NCBI GenBank assembly: GCA_034927775.1
Contig: JAYFPL010000036.1
Location: 1-21,371, forward strand
Source of the DNA: IOR16 sp034927775
GTDB lineage: Bacteria; Bacillota; Clostridia; Peptostreptococcales; Anaerovoracaceae
Reading direction: 5' to 3'
Length of the DNA stretch: 21,371 nucleotides
The notes beneath the pieces were generated by a model. It saw only the letters and a program-made list of their open reading frames with translations, was not told where the DNA came from and made no database searches. Each line of letters opens with the position of its first letter. The stretch's first letter is position 1. Below, piece by piece: positions 6,926 through 14,876 of the stretch. Both the position numbers and the translations under genes were made by a program.

Positions 6926-7510
6926 ATGAGTTTAATTCCTATGGTAGTGGAACAAAGCAGCAGAGGCGAACGCTCCTATGATATTTATTCAAGATTATTG
7001 AAAGATCGAATTGTATTTTTAGGTGAGGAAGTAAATGAAACCACAGCAAGTCTTGTGGTAGCACAACTTTTGTTTTTAGAATCTGAGGATGCTGATAAGG
7101 ATATTAGCTTTTATATTAACAGCCCGGGAGGCTCAATTACCGCAGGGATGGCAATTTACGATACGATGCAGTATATCAAACCGGATGTTTCAACGATATG
7201 CATTGGTATGGCAGCAAGTATGGGGGCATTTCTATTATCCTCGGGTAAAAAGGGAAAGAGATTTGCGCTGCCGAATGCAGAAATTATGATTCATCAGCCT
7301 TTGGGAGGTATGCAAGGTCAAGCTGAAGATTTAAGAATTCATGCAGAACGGATTATCAAAACAAAAGATAAGCTAAATCGTATTTTAAGCTTAAATACAG
7401 GGCAGGATTTTGCTACCATTGAGCGTGACACCGATCGTGATAATTTCATGGATGCAGAAGATGCCTTGAAGTATGGGATTATAGACAAGGTGATTACCAC
7501 TAGAAAATGA
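6926..7510 (+). CDS. clpP: ATP-dependent Clp protease proteolytic subunit
   Basis: ClpP forms the 14-subunit serine protease chamber that degrades proteins delivered by ClpX or ClpC. The 194-residue protein carries the catalytic triad at Ser98 (GMAASMG), His123 (MIHQPLGG) and Asp172 (TDRDNFM), the same numbering as in Bacillus ClpP. The substrate-binding SPGGSI segment is at 66-71. A GAGAGGGG Shine-Dalgarno precedes the ATG. The stop codon is 11 nt before the clpX start, so the two are translated from one message. Confidence 0.98.
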   Translation: MSLIPMVVEQSSRGERSYDIYSRLLKDRIVFLGEEVNETTASLVVAQLLFLESEDADKDISFYINSPGGSITAGMAIYDTMQYIKPDVSTICIGMAASMGAFLLSSGKKGKRFALPNAEIMIHQPLGGMQGQAEDLRIHAERIIKTKDKLNRILSLNTGQDFATIERDTDRDNFMDAEDALKYGIIDKVITTRK

Positions 7511-7521
7511 GGGGAGGATAT

Positions 7522-8814
7522 ATGAGCAAGTATGATGAAAGCAAGCAGCTTCGATGCTCCTTCTGCGGGAAACCGCAAGATCAGGTTCGCAGATTAGTTG
7601 CTGGGCCAAATGTATATATTTGTGATGAATGTATCGAGTTATGTCAAGATATTATAAATGAAGAGTTCTCTGTGACTGAAGAACAGGGAAAAAATCAAAT
7701 AGAATCTGGGTCTTTACCAAGACCTAAAGAAATTGCACAGACTTTATCTGATTACGTCATTGATCAGGACAGTGCAAAGAAAACGCTTGCTGTAGCAGTA
7801 TACAACCATTATAAAAGAATCAACAGTTTAAAGAAACAGAAGAGTGACGATGTTGAACTTCAAAAGAGCAATATCGTTATGATTGGACCAACAGGGTCTG
7901 GTAAAACATTACTTGCACAGACATTGGCAAAGATTTTAAATGTACCTTTTGCCATTGCTGATGCAACGGCACTTACCGAAGCTGGTTATGTTGGCGAAGA
8001 TGTAGAAAATATACTTTTAAAATTAATTCAAGCCGCAGACTATGATGTAGATAAAGCTCAAAAAGGTATCATCTATGTAGATGAAATTGATAAAATTGCA
8101 AGAAAATCAGAAAATCCTTCCATTACACGTGATGTAAGCGGAGAAGGGGTTCAACAAGCTTTGTTGAAAATATTAGAGGGTACGGTTGCCAGTGTACCGC
8201 CGCAAGGTGGAAGAAAACATCCGCATCAAGACTTTATTCAATTCGATACAACAAACGTATTGTTTATATGTGGCGGTGCTTTTGATGGGTTAGATAAAAT
8301 TATTCAAAGAAGAATCGGTGAAAAAACCATTGGTTTTAATTCAGAGATTGTTCAAACAAAAGTTGACTCATCTGACTTATTAAAGAAGGTACAACCGGAA
8401 GATTTATTAAAATTTGGTTTGATTCCAGAATTTATTGGACGTCTACCAGTTATGGTCACCTTGGAAGAGCTTACCAGAGATGCTTTGGTAAGAATTATAA
8501 GAGAGCCTAAGAATGCGATTTTAAAGCAATATAAAAAGCTTTTTGAACTGGATGATGTTGAATTAGAGATTGAAGAAGACGCTATTATGCGTGTAGCTGA
8601 AAAAGCGATTGAACGAAAAACCGGTGCTCGTGGATTACGAAGTATATTAGAGCAGGTTATGACAGATATTATGTATGAGATTCCGTCGAGAAACGATATA
8701 CGTAAATGTATTATAACGAAAGGCACAATTGATTGTAACACTGGGCCAGCATTGGTGCTTTTGGAGGGAACCCAAAGCACTGAAGGCAGTGAAAAGGAAG
8801 AATCCGCATCATAA
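7522..8814 (+). CDS. clpX: Clp protease ATP-binding subunit ClpX
   Basis: ClpX is the AAA+ unfoldase that recognises substrates and feeds them to ClpP. In the 430-residue protein the N-terminal zinc-binding domain has cysteines at 12, 15, 34 and 37, Walker A GPTGSGKT is at 122-129, Walker B YVDEID at 185-190, and the IGF loop that docks on ClpP at 270-272. The frame extends back to 7507, overlapping the clpP stop, but GGGGAGG at 7511-7517 points to the ATG at 7522. A hairpin follows at 8815. Confidence 0.98.
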   Translation: MSKYDESKQLRCSFCGKPQDQVRRLVAGPNVYICDECIELCQDIINEEFSVTEEQGKNQIESGSLPRPKEIAQTLSDYVIDQDSAKKTLAVAVYNHYKRINSLKKQKSDDVELQKSNIVMIGPTGSGKTLLAQTLAKILNVPFAIADATALTEAGYVGEDVENILLKLIQAADYDVDKAQKGIIYVDEIDKIARKSENPSITRDVSGEGVQQALLKILEGTVASVPPQGGRKHPHQDFIQFDTTNVLFICGGAFDGLDKIIQRRIGEKTIGFNSEIVQTKVDSSDLLKKVQPEDLLKFGLIPEFIGRLPVMVTLEELTRDALVRIIREPKNAILKQYKKLFELDDVELEIEEDAIMRVAEKAIERKTGARGLRSILEQVMTDIMYEIPSRNDIRKCIITKGTIDCNTGPALVLLEGTQSTEGSEKEESAS

Positions 8815-8839
8815 ACAGACGGCCCTGCCGCCTGTTTTT
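8815..8839 (+). terminator. Hairpin terminator between clpX and lon
   Basis: ACAG-A-CGGC and GCCG-C-CTGT form an eight-pair stem with one A-C mismatch and a CCT loop, followed by TTTT. It directly follows the clpX stop. I see no clear promoter in the 44 nt left before lon, so it may only attenuate readthrough. Confidence 0.6.
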
Positions 8840-8882
8840 GTTGCTTTGCGCATCTAGTTTTTTAAGAAGGAGGGGAACATTT

Positions 8883-11318
8883 ATGGTAGAAAAAAAGAAA
8901 AAGGCTGCCCTAGAAGAACAAGAACCTGTTGAAATTAATACAAATATAGATGTTGAAATGAATGCTGATAATGAAAAACAAGATGAAATAGATAGAGCAC
9001 AGGAAAAAGGCTCCCATATTATGCCTTTGATTCCTCTTAGAGGATTGACTGTATTTCCGAATATGGTTCTTCATTTTGATATAGGCAGAGAAAAATCCAT
9101 TGCAGCTTTAGAAAAAGCTATGATGATTAATCAGATGGTATTTTTGACGGCACAAAAAGATGCAGAGACAGATTTACCTACTAAAAAAGATTTTTATCAT
9201 ATAGGTACAGTAGCTAAAATTAAACAGATGTTAAAACTTCCTGGAGACAATATCCGTGTTTTGGTTGAGGGTGTATGCCGTGGAGAAATGCGTAATCTCT
9301 TAAAGGAAGTACCTTATTTTAAATGTGAGGTTAATGAAATTTATGAGGAGCGCTTTGAAGTGTTGCCTCCGCGAATTGTAGCGCTTATGCGTACGGTTCT
9401 AAATGAATTTGAAGAATATCTTAGCTTTACTCCAAAGGGTGGTATGGATGTTCTTTCTTCGGTTGCATCTGAGGATCAGCCAGGTAGACTTGCAGATATT
9501 ATAACATCTAACCTTGATATAAAAATTGAGGAGAAACAATCTATTTTAAATGCTTTTGATGTAGAAGAGAGATTGGAAATTCTTGGTTCAATGCTTAGCC
9601 GAGAAATTGAAATTCTTCATATAGAGAACGATATCAGCACAAAGGTAAAGACTCAAATGAATAAAACTCAGAAAGAGTATTATTTACGTGAACAGATTCG
9701 TGCAATTCAAGAAGAATTGGGACAAGATGAAGGAATTGAGGACGAGATTCAAAAGTGGCTGAAACAATTAAAGAAGTTAAAGCTGCCTGCAAAGCTGCAT
9801 GAAAAAGTAGAAAAGGAAATTAAAAGACTGAATAAAATTCAGCCATCATCTGCTGAAGGTGGAGTCATTCGTACGTATATCGAATGGGTTTTAGCTTTGC
9901 CTTGGAATAAATCAACAAAGGATAGCATTGATCTCAAAGAAGCAAAGAAGATTTTAGATCAGGATCATTATGGCTTAGATAAGGTTAAGGAACGTATATT
10001 AGAGTATTTGGCTGTTATGAAGTTGGCAGGAAGTATGAAAGGACCTATTTTATGTTTAGTAGGACCTCCTGGCGTAGGAAAAACTTCTGTTGCAAAATCC
10101 ATCGCTCGAGCTGTAAATCGAAATTTTGTTCGTATGTCACTTGGAGGAGTACGCGATGAAGCAGAAATTCGTGGGCATAGAAGAACTTATATTGGTGCAA
10201 TACCGGGTAGAATCGTTTCCGCTATGAAGGATGCAGGAAGCAGTAATCCAGTGTTCTTATTTGATGAAGTGGATAAAATTGGTGCAGATTTTCGAGGAGA
10301 TCCTGCTTCAGCGCTTTTAGAGGTTTTAGATCCGGAGCAAAATAAAGAATTCATGGATCACTATTTAGAGCTTCCATTTGATTTATCAAAGGTTATGTTT
10401 ATCACGACTGCAAATTCAATAGAAACGATACCAAGACCGTTGCTCGATCGTATGGAGGTAATTTCTGTTTCCAGTTATACGGAGGAAGAAAAGGTAAAGA
10501 TTGCACAGAAGTATTTGCTTCCGAAACAAAGAAAAGAACATGGGCTGAAAGAAAAAGATATTACCATTTCCGAAGATGGAATACGTTCTGTAATAAATGA
10601 CTATACAAGAGAGTCTGGAGTAAGAAATCTGGAACGTGAACTTGCAAATGTATGTCGAAAAGCTGCACGTCAAGTTGTTGAAGGTAAAGATAAAAAGAAG
10701 CGAGTTACTCCAAGGAATATCGAACACTATTTGGGAAAGCGGCGTTATCATTACGATCGCATTAAAGATAATGATGAAATTGGTGTTGCAACTGGAATGG
10801 CATGGACAATTGTAGGTGGAGATACTCTGTTTATTGAAACTACTGTAGTGCCGGGAACCGGGAAACTAGTTTTAACCGGACAGCTTGGAGATGTTATGCA
10901 AGAATCGGCAAAGGCAGGAGTTAGCTTTATTCGTTCTCATTGCAAAGAGTTTGGTGTCAATGAAGAGTTTTATAAGGAAAAAGATTTACACATTCATATT
11001 CCGGAAGGTGCTACACCAAAGGATGGTCCTTCAGCTGGTGTTACAATGTGTACTTCTGTAATTTCTGCTCTAACAGATACACCAATCAGAAAAGAAGTTT
11101 CCATGACCGGAGAAATTACACTTAGAGGTAAAGTTCTTCCTGTTGGAGGAATTCGTGAGAAGGTTATGGCAGCACATCGTGCCGGAATCAAAAAAGTTCT
11201 TCTACCAAGAGGTAATGAAAAGGATATTGAAGAAATTCCTTCTGTGGTACGAAAAGACTTAACTTTTGTTTTACTGGATACCGTAGAAGACGCATTAAAA
11301 GAAGCTTTAGTAAAGTAA
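8883..11318 (+). CDS. lon: ATP-dependent protease Lon
   Basis: Lon is a cytoplasmic hexameric AAA+ serine protease that degrades damaged and regulatory proteins. The 811-residue protein has a charged leader of about 40 residues, the LON substrate-binding domain starting at IMPLIPLRGLTVFP, a coiled middle segment with KEYYLREQIRAIQ, Walker A GPPGVGKT at 394-401, Walker B FLFDEVDK, and the protease domain with catalytic Ser717 (DGPSAG) and Lys760 (GGIREK). The ATG at 8883 is used because AAGGAGGGG (8865-8873) precedes it; the upstream TTG frame crosses the clpX terminator. engB follows 27 nt later. Confidence 0.98.
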   Translation: MVEKKKKAALEEQEPVEINTNIDVEMNADNEKQDEIDRAQEKGSHIMPLIPLRGLTVFPNMVLHFDIGREKSIAALEKAMMINQMVFLTAQKDAETDLPTKKDFYHIGTVAKIKQMLKLPGDNIRVLVEGVCRGEMRNLLKEVPYFKCEVNEIYEERFEVLPPRIVALMRTVLNEFEEYLSFTPKGGMDVLSSVASEDQPGRLADIITSNLDIKIEEKQSILNAFDVEERLEILGSMLSREIEILHIENDISTKVKTQMNKTQKEYYLREQIRAIQEELGQDEGIEDEIQKWLKQLKKLKLPAKLHEKVEKEIKRLNKIQPSSAEGGVIRTYIEWVLALPWNKSTKDSIDLKEAKKILDQDHYGLDKVKERILEYLAVMKLAGSMKGPILCLVGPPGVGKTSVAKSIARAVNRNFVRMSLGGVRDEAEIRGHRRTYIGAIPGRIVSAMKDAGSSNPVFLFDEVDKIGADFRGDPASALLEVLDPEQNKEFMDHYLELPFDLSKVMFITTANSIETIPRPLLDRMEVISVSSYTEEEKVKIAQKYLLPKQRKEHGLKEKDITISEDGIRSVINDYTRESGVRNLERELANVCRKAARQVVEGKDKKKRVTPRNIEHYLGKRRYHYDRIKDNDEIGVATGMAWTIVGGDTLFIETTVVPGTGKLVLTGQLGDVMQESAKAGVSFIRSHCKEFGVNEEFYKEKDLHIHIPEGATPKDGPSAGVTMCTSVISALTDTPIRKEVSMTGEITLRGKVLPVGGIREKVMAAHRAGIKKVLLPRGNEKDIEEIPSVVRKDLTFVLLDTVEDALKEALVK

Positions 11319-11345
11319 AAGCAAATAAAACGACGGAGGAAAGTT

Positions 11346-11933
11346 ATGATAATTAAAAAGGCAGACTTGCTGGCGGTTGCGGTAAAAAAATCCCAGTATC
11401 CAGAGGACAACCTAAAAGAAATTGCTTTCGCTGGGCGATCGAATGTTGGAAAGTCTTCACTCATAAATATGCTGTTAAATCGAAGAAACTTTGCTCGTGT
11501 CAGTGGTAATCCGGGAAAAACAAGAACTATTAATTTTTATGAAATCAATGATAGCTTTCGCATTGTTGATCTTCCGGGATATGGATATGCAAAGGTATCA
11601 AAGTCTATTTCTGAGGGTTGGGGAGATATGATGGAAAATTATTTGTCCAGCCGTCAGAATCTATTAAAAGTAATACAGCTTGTAGATATTCGTCATGCAC
11701 CATCTGTGCAAGACGTGCAAATGTATGAATGGCTTCGGTATTATGACTTAGATGGTATCGTAGTGGCAACAAAGGCGGATAAAATTTCAAGAAACGAGAT
11801 GTTTAAGAATATTTCAGTCATTCGAAAAACTTTAAATTTATCGCAAGATGATTTGGTAATTCCGGTTTCCTCACTTAAGAAAACCGGGAACACTGAATTG
11901 CTAGAGGTTTTTGATTTACTGCTGGAGGATTAA
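11346..11933 (+). CDS. engB: Ribosome biogenesis GTPase YsxC/EngB
   Basis: This essential-type GTPase takes part in assembly of the large ribosomal subunit. The 195-residue protein has the G1 P-loop GRSNVGKSS at 30-38, a G2 region around PGKTRT at 56-61, G3 DLPGYG at 75-80 and G4 TKAD at 142-145. The length is typical. A GGAGGAAAG Shine-Dalgarno lies just upstream of the ATG. The order lon-engB is conserved in many Firmicutes. Its own last codons contain the GGAGG used by the next gene, three nt downstream. Confidence 0.97.
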   Translation: MIIKKADLLAVAVKKSQYPEDNLKEIAFAGRSNVGKSSLINMLLNRRNFARVSGNPGKTRTINFYEINDSFRIVDLPGYGYAKVSKSISEGWGDMMENYLSSRQNLLKVIQLVDIRHAPSVQDVQMYEWLRYYDLDGIVVATKADKISRNEMFKNISVIRKTLNLSQDDLVIPVSSLKKTGNTELLEVFDLLLED

Positions 11934-11936
11934 ACC

Positions 11937-12332
11937 ATGCAATTTATTAGCTTGAGTGTTCTAATAAAACGAATAAAGGCAATCACGTATATGATGAGAG
12001 ATAAGTCTGTGCCAAAAAGAAAAAAGGCATTGATTATAGCGGGTATTGTATATTTGGTTCTTCCTTTTGATTTAATTCCCCCTATAATTCCAATTTTAGG
12101 GTTTCTGGATGATATTGTTTTGTGGTTATTTATCTTAAGCTATTTAAAGGATGAGTTAGACAAATATTGGGTTGGGGATGAAGGGATCAAAACAACTTCA
12201 AAAAAATACCGTGGAAAAAATATTGTAAATGATGTAAACTTTGAAGTATGCGACGATGAGACGTGTGCAAAACAGGAAAGTAAAGAGGAATGCAGAGAAG
12301 ATTGCATGAAAAGTAAGGAGAGACGATCGTGA
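11937..12332 (+). CDS. YkvA-like DUF1232 membrane protein with cysteine-rich tail
   Basis: This is a 131-residue small membrane protein with the DUF1232 core at about 25-75, including the diagnostic YLVLPFDLIPPIIPILGFLDD-like stretch at 39-59, which is predicted to span or insert into the membrane. The family has no agreed function. The tail from about 100 onward is charged and has four cysteines at 105, 110, 119 and 123 (C-x4-C-x8-C-x3-C), which is not part of the core domain and could bind a metal or form disulfides. Its Shine-Dalgarno (GGAGG) lies in the end of engB, and its stop overlaps the GTG start of hpt, so it is embedded in the operon. Confidence 0.82.
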   Translation: MQFISLSVLIKRIKAITYMMRDKSVPKRKKALIIAGIVYLVLPFDLIPPIIPILGFLDDIVLWLFILSYLKDELDKYWVGDEGIKTTSKKYRGKNIVNDVNFEVCDDETCAKQESKEECREDCMKSKERRS

Positions 12333-12865
12333 AAGAAAAACAATATGAATTTGGTGAAATTCTAATTAGCGAAGAGCAATTGAGAGAAAGAACCAAAGAA
12401 TTAGGAAAACAGATTACGGAGGATTATAAAGGAGAATCCATTTTAGCAGTATGCATTTTAAAAGGTGCAGTATTGTTTATGACGGATTTAATTCGTGAAA
12501 TCGATTTGGATGTCATGATTGATTTTATGTCTGTTTCCAGCTATGGAGCTTCTACAAAAAGTTCTGGTGTCGTGCGTATTTTAAAGGATTTAGATACAGC
12601 GATAGAAGGAAAGAATGTTTTAATTGTAGAGGATATTGTTGATTCAGGATTGACTCTAAAATACCTTAAAGATTATTTATTGGGAAGAAAACCAAAGAGC
12701 TTAAAAATCTGTACTTTACTAGATAAACCAGCTAGACGAACTGCGGATGTCACTGCGGACTATTTTGGTTTTGAAGTGGGAGATCAATTTATTGTTGGTT
12801 ATGGACTTGATTATAATCAAAAATATCGTAACCTTTCTTATATTACTTGTCTTGTTGAAAAATAA
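12329..12865 (+). CDS. hpt: Hypoxanthine phosphoribosyltransferase
   Basis: This enzyme converts hypoxanthine or guanine plus PRPP to IMP or GMP in purine salvage. The 178-residue protein has the type I phosphoribosyltransferase PRPP loop at 97-110 (VLIVEDIVDSGLTL), the conserved SYG at 71-73 in the flexible-loop region, and a C-terminal VGYGLDYNQKYRNL segment typical of bacterial Hpt. The start is GTG at 12329, with AAGGAG at 12315-12320; it overlaps the stop of the DUF1232 gene by four nt, which suggests translational coupling. Confidence 0.96.
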   Translation: MKEKQYEFGEILISEEQLRERTKELGKQITEDYKGESILAVCILKGAVLFMTDLIREIDLDVMIDFMSVSSYGASTKSSGVVRILKDLDTAIEGKNVLIVEDIVDSGLTLKYLKDYLLGRKPKSLKICTLLDKPARRTADVTADYFGFEVGDQFIVGYGLDYNQKYRNLSYITCLVEK

Positions 12866-12876
12866 ATGTTAATGGA

Positions 12877-12896
12877 GACTCAATTCTGAGCCTTTT
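12877..12896 (+). terminator. Weak hairpin after hpt
   Basis: GACTCA and TGAGCC form a short stem with one mismatch and a four-base loop, followed by TTTTAAT. It is the only terminator-like structure between hpt and pduL and is marginal. Confidence 0.3.
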
Positions 12897-12935
12897 AATA
12901 ATAGAATTTACGTACATAAAAAGGAGAGTAAAAAA

Positions 12936-13508
12936 ATGAGTTACAAAGCACCAATCGGATTATCTAATAAGCATTTGCATTTAAGTCAGGCAGATCTTGA
13001 AGCGTTGTTTGGAAAGGGTTATGAGCTACACCCTACTAAAGATTTAAAGCAGCCGGGACAGTTTGCTTGTGAAGAAAAAGTTGATATTGTAGGACCTAAA
13101 AATACCTTAAAAGGAATTCGTGTATTGGGTCCTGTTCGCCCTGAAACTCAGATCGAACTCGCAATGACCGATGCAAGAACCATCGGTATTGCTGCCCCGA
13201 TTCGTGAATCAGGAAAGCTTGAAGGAACTCCAGGAGTAAAGCTGGTTGGACCTGCAGGAGAAATTGAGTTGGATCATGGAGTGATTGTAGCATTGCGCCA
13301 CATTCACCTTTCCCCAGCACAGGCAGAGGAAGCTGGTGTAAAAGACAAAGACATCGTAAGCATTAAGGTTGAAGGTGATAGAGGTTTAATCTTCGATAAT
13401 GTATTAGTACGTTCCGGAAATGGACACGAATGTGAAATTCATTTGGATACGGATGAAGGAAATGCAGCCGGCCTTGGAAACAATTCTTTCGGTGAACTTT
13501 TAAAATAA
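12936..13508 (+). CDS. pduL: PduL-type phosphate acyltransferase (cytosolic form)
   Basis: PduL-family enzymes interconvert acyl-CoA and acyl phosphate using zinc, and can replace the unrelated Pta phosphotransacetylase. The 190-residue protein has two copies of the family beta-barrel half: SNKHLHLS with His13 and His15 and RHIHLS with His122 and His124, plus LGPVRPETQIE and the C-terminal LDTDEGNA. These give the expected zinc ligands. The chain starts only about six residues before the first conserved strand, so the N-terminal encapsulation helix of microcompartment PduL is absent. No shell gene lies nearby. A housekeeping role converting acetyl-CoA to acetyl phosphate is likely. AGGAGAG precedes the ATG and a strong terminator follows. 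Confidence 0.93.
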   Translation: MSYKAPIGLSNKHLHLSQADLEALFGKGYELHPTKDLKQPGQFACEEKVDIVGPKNTLKGIRVLGPVRPETQIELAMTDARTIGIAAPIRESGKLEGTPGVKLVGPAGEIELDHGVIVALRHIHLSPAQAEEAGVKDKDIVSIKVEGDRGLIFDNVLVRSGNGHECEIHLDTDEGNAAGLGNNSFGELLK

Positions 13509-13524
13509 TTTAGCTTGATTGAAT

Positions 13525-13577
13525 GAGGCATTACGTAGCATGTTTTGAATAAAATGCAAAGTAATGTCTCTTTTTTT
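13525..13577 (+). terminator. Terminator of pduL
   Basis: GAGGCATTAC (13525-13534) pairs with GTAATGTCTC (13561-13570) with one G-U wobble, with an inner GCAT..TTTT/AAAATGC helix, followed by seven T residues. Confidence 0.88.
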
Positions 13578-13618
13578 CTTTAATTTTTATTTATATAAAT
13601 AGAAAGGGAGAATGAAAA

Positions 13619-14275
13619 ATGAAACATTTAAATGAATATTTCGATCATACAATTTTAAAAGCAGAAGCGACTGAAGGCGATGTAATTAGAATTTGTGAGG
13701 AAGCAAAAAAATATGGATTCTATGCGGTTTGCGTCAATGCATGTTATGTTAATTTAGCGAAAAAACAACTGGAAGGCAGTGCAGTGAAGGTAGCTTCTGT
13801 AATCGGTTTTCCTTTAGGCGCTTGTGGTACAGCGGTAAAGGTTTTCGAAACTGAATGGGCTTGTTCGCAAGGTGCGAATGAAATTGATATGGTCATTTCT
13901 GTTGGGGCATTAAAAGAAGGTAAATTCGAAATGGTACGCGATGACATTCAGGCGGTTGTGGAGACAGCGAAAAAGCAAGGTGCCATTGTTAAAGTTATTT
14001 TAGAAACTTGTCTTTTAAGTGATGAGGAAATTGTCATCGCCTGCAATCTTTCGAAAGAAGCAGGTGCCGCTTTTGTGAAAACATCAACAGGATTTTCAAC
14101 CGGAGGTGCGACGGTTCATCATGTAGCGCTAATGAAAAAAACTGTAGGTGATGTGATGCAGGTAAAAGCATCTGGTGGGATTCGAACACTAGAAACTACG
14201 AAAAAAATGATTGAAGCGGGAGCCGACCGGATTGGAGCAAGTGCATCTGTCTCTATTTTAAAAGAAGAAAACTAA
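13619..14275 (+). CDS. deoC: Deoxyribose-phosphate aldolase
   Basis: DeoC splits 2-deoxyribose 5-phosphate into acetaldehyde and glyceraldehyde 3-phosphate in deoxynucleoside breakdown. The 218-residue TIM-barrel protein has the Schiff-base lysine Lys154 in FVKTSTGF, the second lysine Lys183 in VKASGGIR, and Asp90 in NEIDMVI. The length is usual for the bacterial short form. GAAAGGGAG lies upstream of the ATG. The gene follows the pduL terminator, so it may have its own promoter in the AT-rich 40 nt before it, although no clear -35 box is visible. The acetaldehyde made here could feed acetyl-CoA and then PduL, but no acetaldehyde dehydrogenase is present in the window. Confidence 0.96.
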   Translation: MKHLNEYFDHTILKAEATEGDVIRICEEAKKYGFYAVCVNACYVNLAKKQLEGSAVKVASVIGFPLGACGTAVKVFETEWACSQGANEIDMVISVGALKEGKFEMVRDDIQAVVETAKKQGAIVKVILETCLLSDEEIVIACNLSKEAGAAFVKTSTGFSTGGATVHHVALMKKTVGDVMQVKASGGIRTLETTKKMIEAGADRIGASASVSILKEEN

Positions 14276-14309
14276 AAAAAAGACCTCCTTAACCATGGAG
14301 GTCTTTTTC
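14276..14309. terminator. Bidirectional terminator of deoC and yaaL
   Basis: AGACCTCC (14281-14288) and GGAGGTCT (14297-14304) form an 8-bp stem with an A run before it and TTTTT after it. Its loop contains the yaaL stop codon, so the two convergent genes share it. Confidence 0.9.
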
Positions 14310-14510
14310 TTTTGCTAACTTCATGAGATAACTGTATTTTGTTTTTGCTGCGAGCATATCATAAATGGCTTGATCAATCAAATCAGCGTCAACTGCTTCA
14401 TTAAATCGTGATTCTGCATCACGCCAATCTCTTTGAGCTTTATCAATCGAGTTGATTAATTTGCTTTCTTCTGTGACTGTTTGAGGAAGATTAATGAAAT
14501 TTTTCCACAT
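14289..14510 (-). CDS. yaaL: YaaL-like DUF2508 protein
   Basis: This small cytoplasmic protein (73 aa from the chosen ATG) belongs to DUF2508, recognised by KAQRDWRDAESRFNEAVDADLIDQAIY and the final AAKTKYSYLMKLAKE helix. Its function is unknown. In Bacillus the homologue yaaL lies between recR and bofA. The ATG at 14510 is preferred over a GTG at 14519 because the AAAGGG upstream is only 2 nt from the GTG. Here it diverges from bofA and no recR is next to it, which differs from the Bacillus order. Confidence 0.82.
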   Translation of the reverse strand: MWKNFINLPQTVTEESKLINSIDKAQRDWRDAESRFNEAVDADLIDQAIYDMLAAKTKYSYLMKLAKEKDLHG

Positions 14511-14558
14511 TACTTTCACATCCCTTTCCGCTTTTTCATTCTATTTTATGCCAATTAT

Positions 14559-14566
14559 CATAAATT
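14559..14566 (+). promoter_or_regulatory. Possible sigma-E-like -10 element of bofA
   Basis: CATAAATT resembles the sporulation sigma-E -10 pattern CATAnnnT, with a loosely matching TCATTCT (14536-14542) 16 nt upstream. bofA of Bacillus is a sigma-E gene, which motivates the reading. The match is weak. Confidence 0.25.
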
Positions 14567-14588
14567 ATACGGGAGGGAGTGTGATTTT

Positions 14589-14864
14589 ATGGATATGCAA
14601 GCTGAAATCGGTATCTTACTAGCCTATGCAATGGGAATTTTATTACTATACGTTTTAGGGTACATGTTTTTAGTACCAATTAAGCTAGTAGTTCGATTCA
14701 TAATGAATAGTATTCTTGGTGGAATTACCATTTTGGTTTTAAATTGGATTGGTGGATGTTTTGGGTTCCATCTAGCTCTAAACGTTATTTCAGCAGCGAT
14801 TGTCGGATTGCTTGGCATACCAGGGATTATCCTATGGGTTATGTTGACAGCAATTCCTTTTTAG
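14589..14864 (+). CDS. bofA: Pro-sigma-K processing inhibitor BofA family protein
   Basis: This 91-residue integral membrane protein has three hydrophobic stretches (about 8-29, 40-58 and 64-89). The BofA signature is spread over VRFIMNSILGGITIL, LNWIGG and LNVISAAIVGLLGIPGIIL. In Bacillus BofA sits in the outer forespore membrane with SpoIVFA and restrains the SpoIVFB protease that activates sigma-K. A start at 14589 follows a strong GGGAGGGAG. Its presence supports an endospore-forming ancestry; whether the organism uses a membrane-bound sigma-K checkpoint cannot be judged here. The stop is only 12 nt from the convergent folT stop, with no terminator visible between them. Confidence 0.88.
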   Translation: MDMQAEIGILLAYAMGILLLYVLGYMFLVPIKLVVRFIMNSILGGITILVLNWIGGCFGFHLALNVISAAIVGLLGIPGIILWVMLTAIPF

Positions 14865-14876
14865 AGCATTTAAATT

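Noticed and set aside
8838..8882. Upstream TTG start for lon
   Set aside because: It begins within the T run of the clpX terminator and lacks a ribosome binding site; the ATG at 8883 has a strong one.
12936..13508. Part of a bacterial microcompartment locus
   Set aside because: No shell protein genes or encapsulation peptide are present; only the PduL enzyme itself is shared with such loci.
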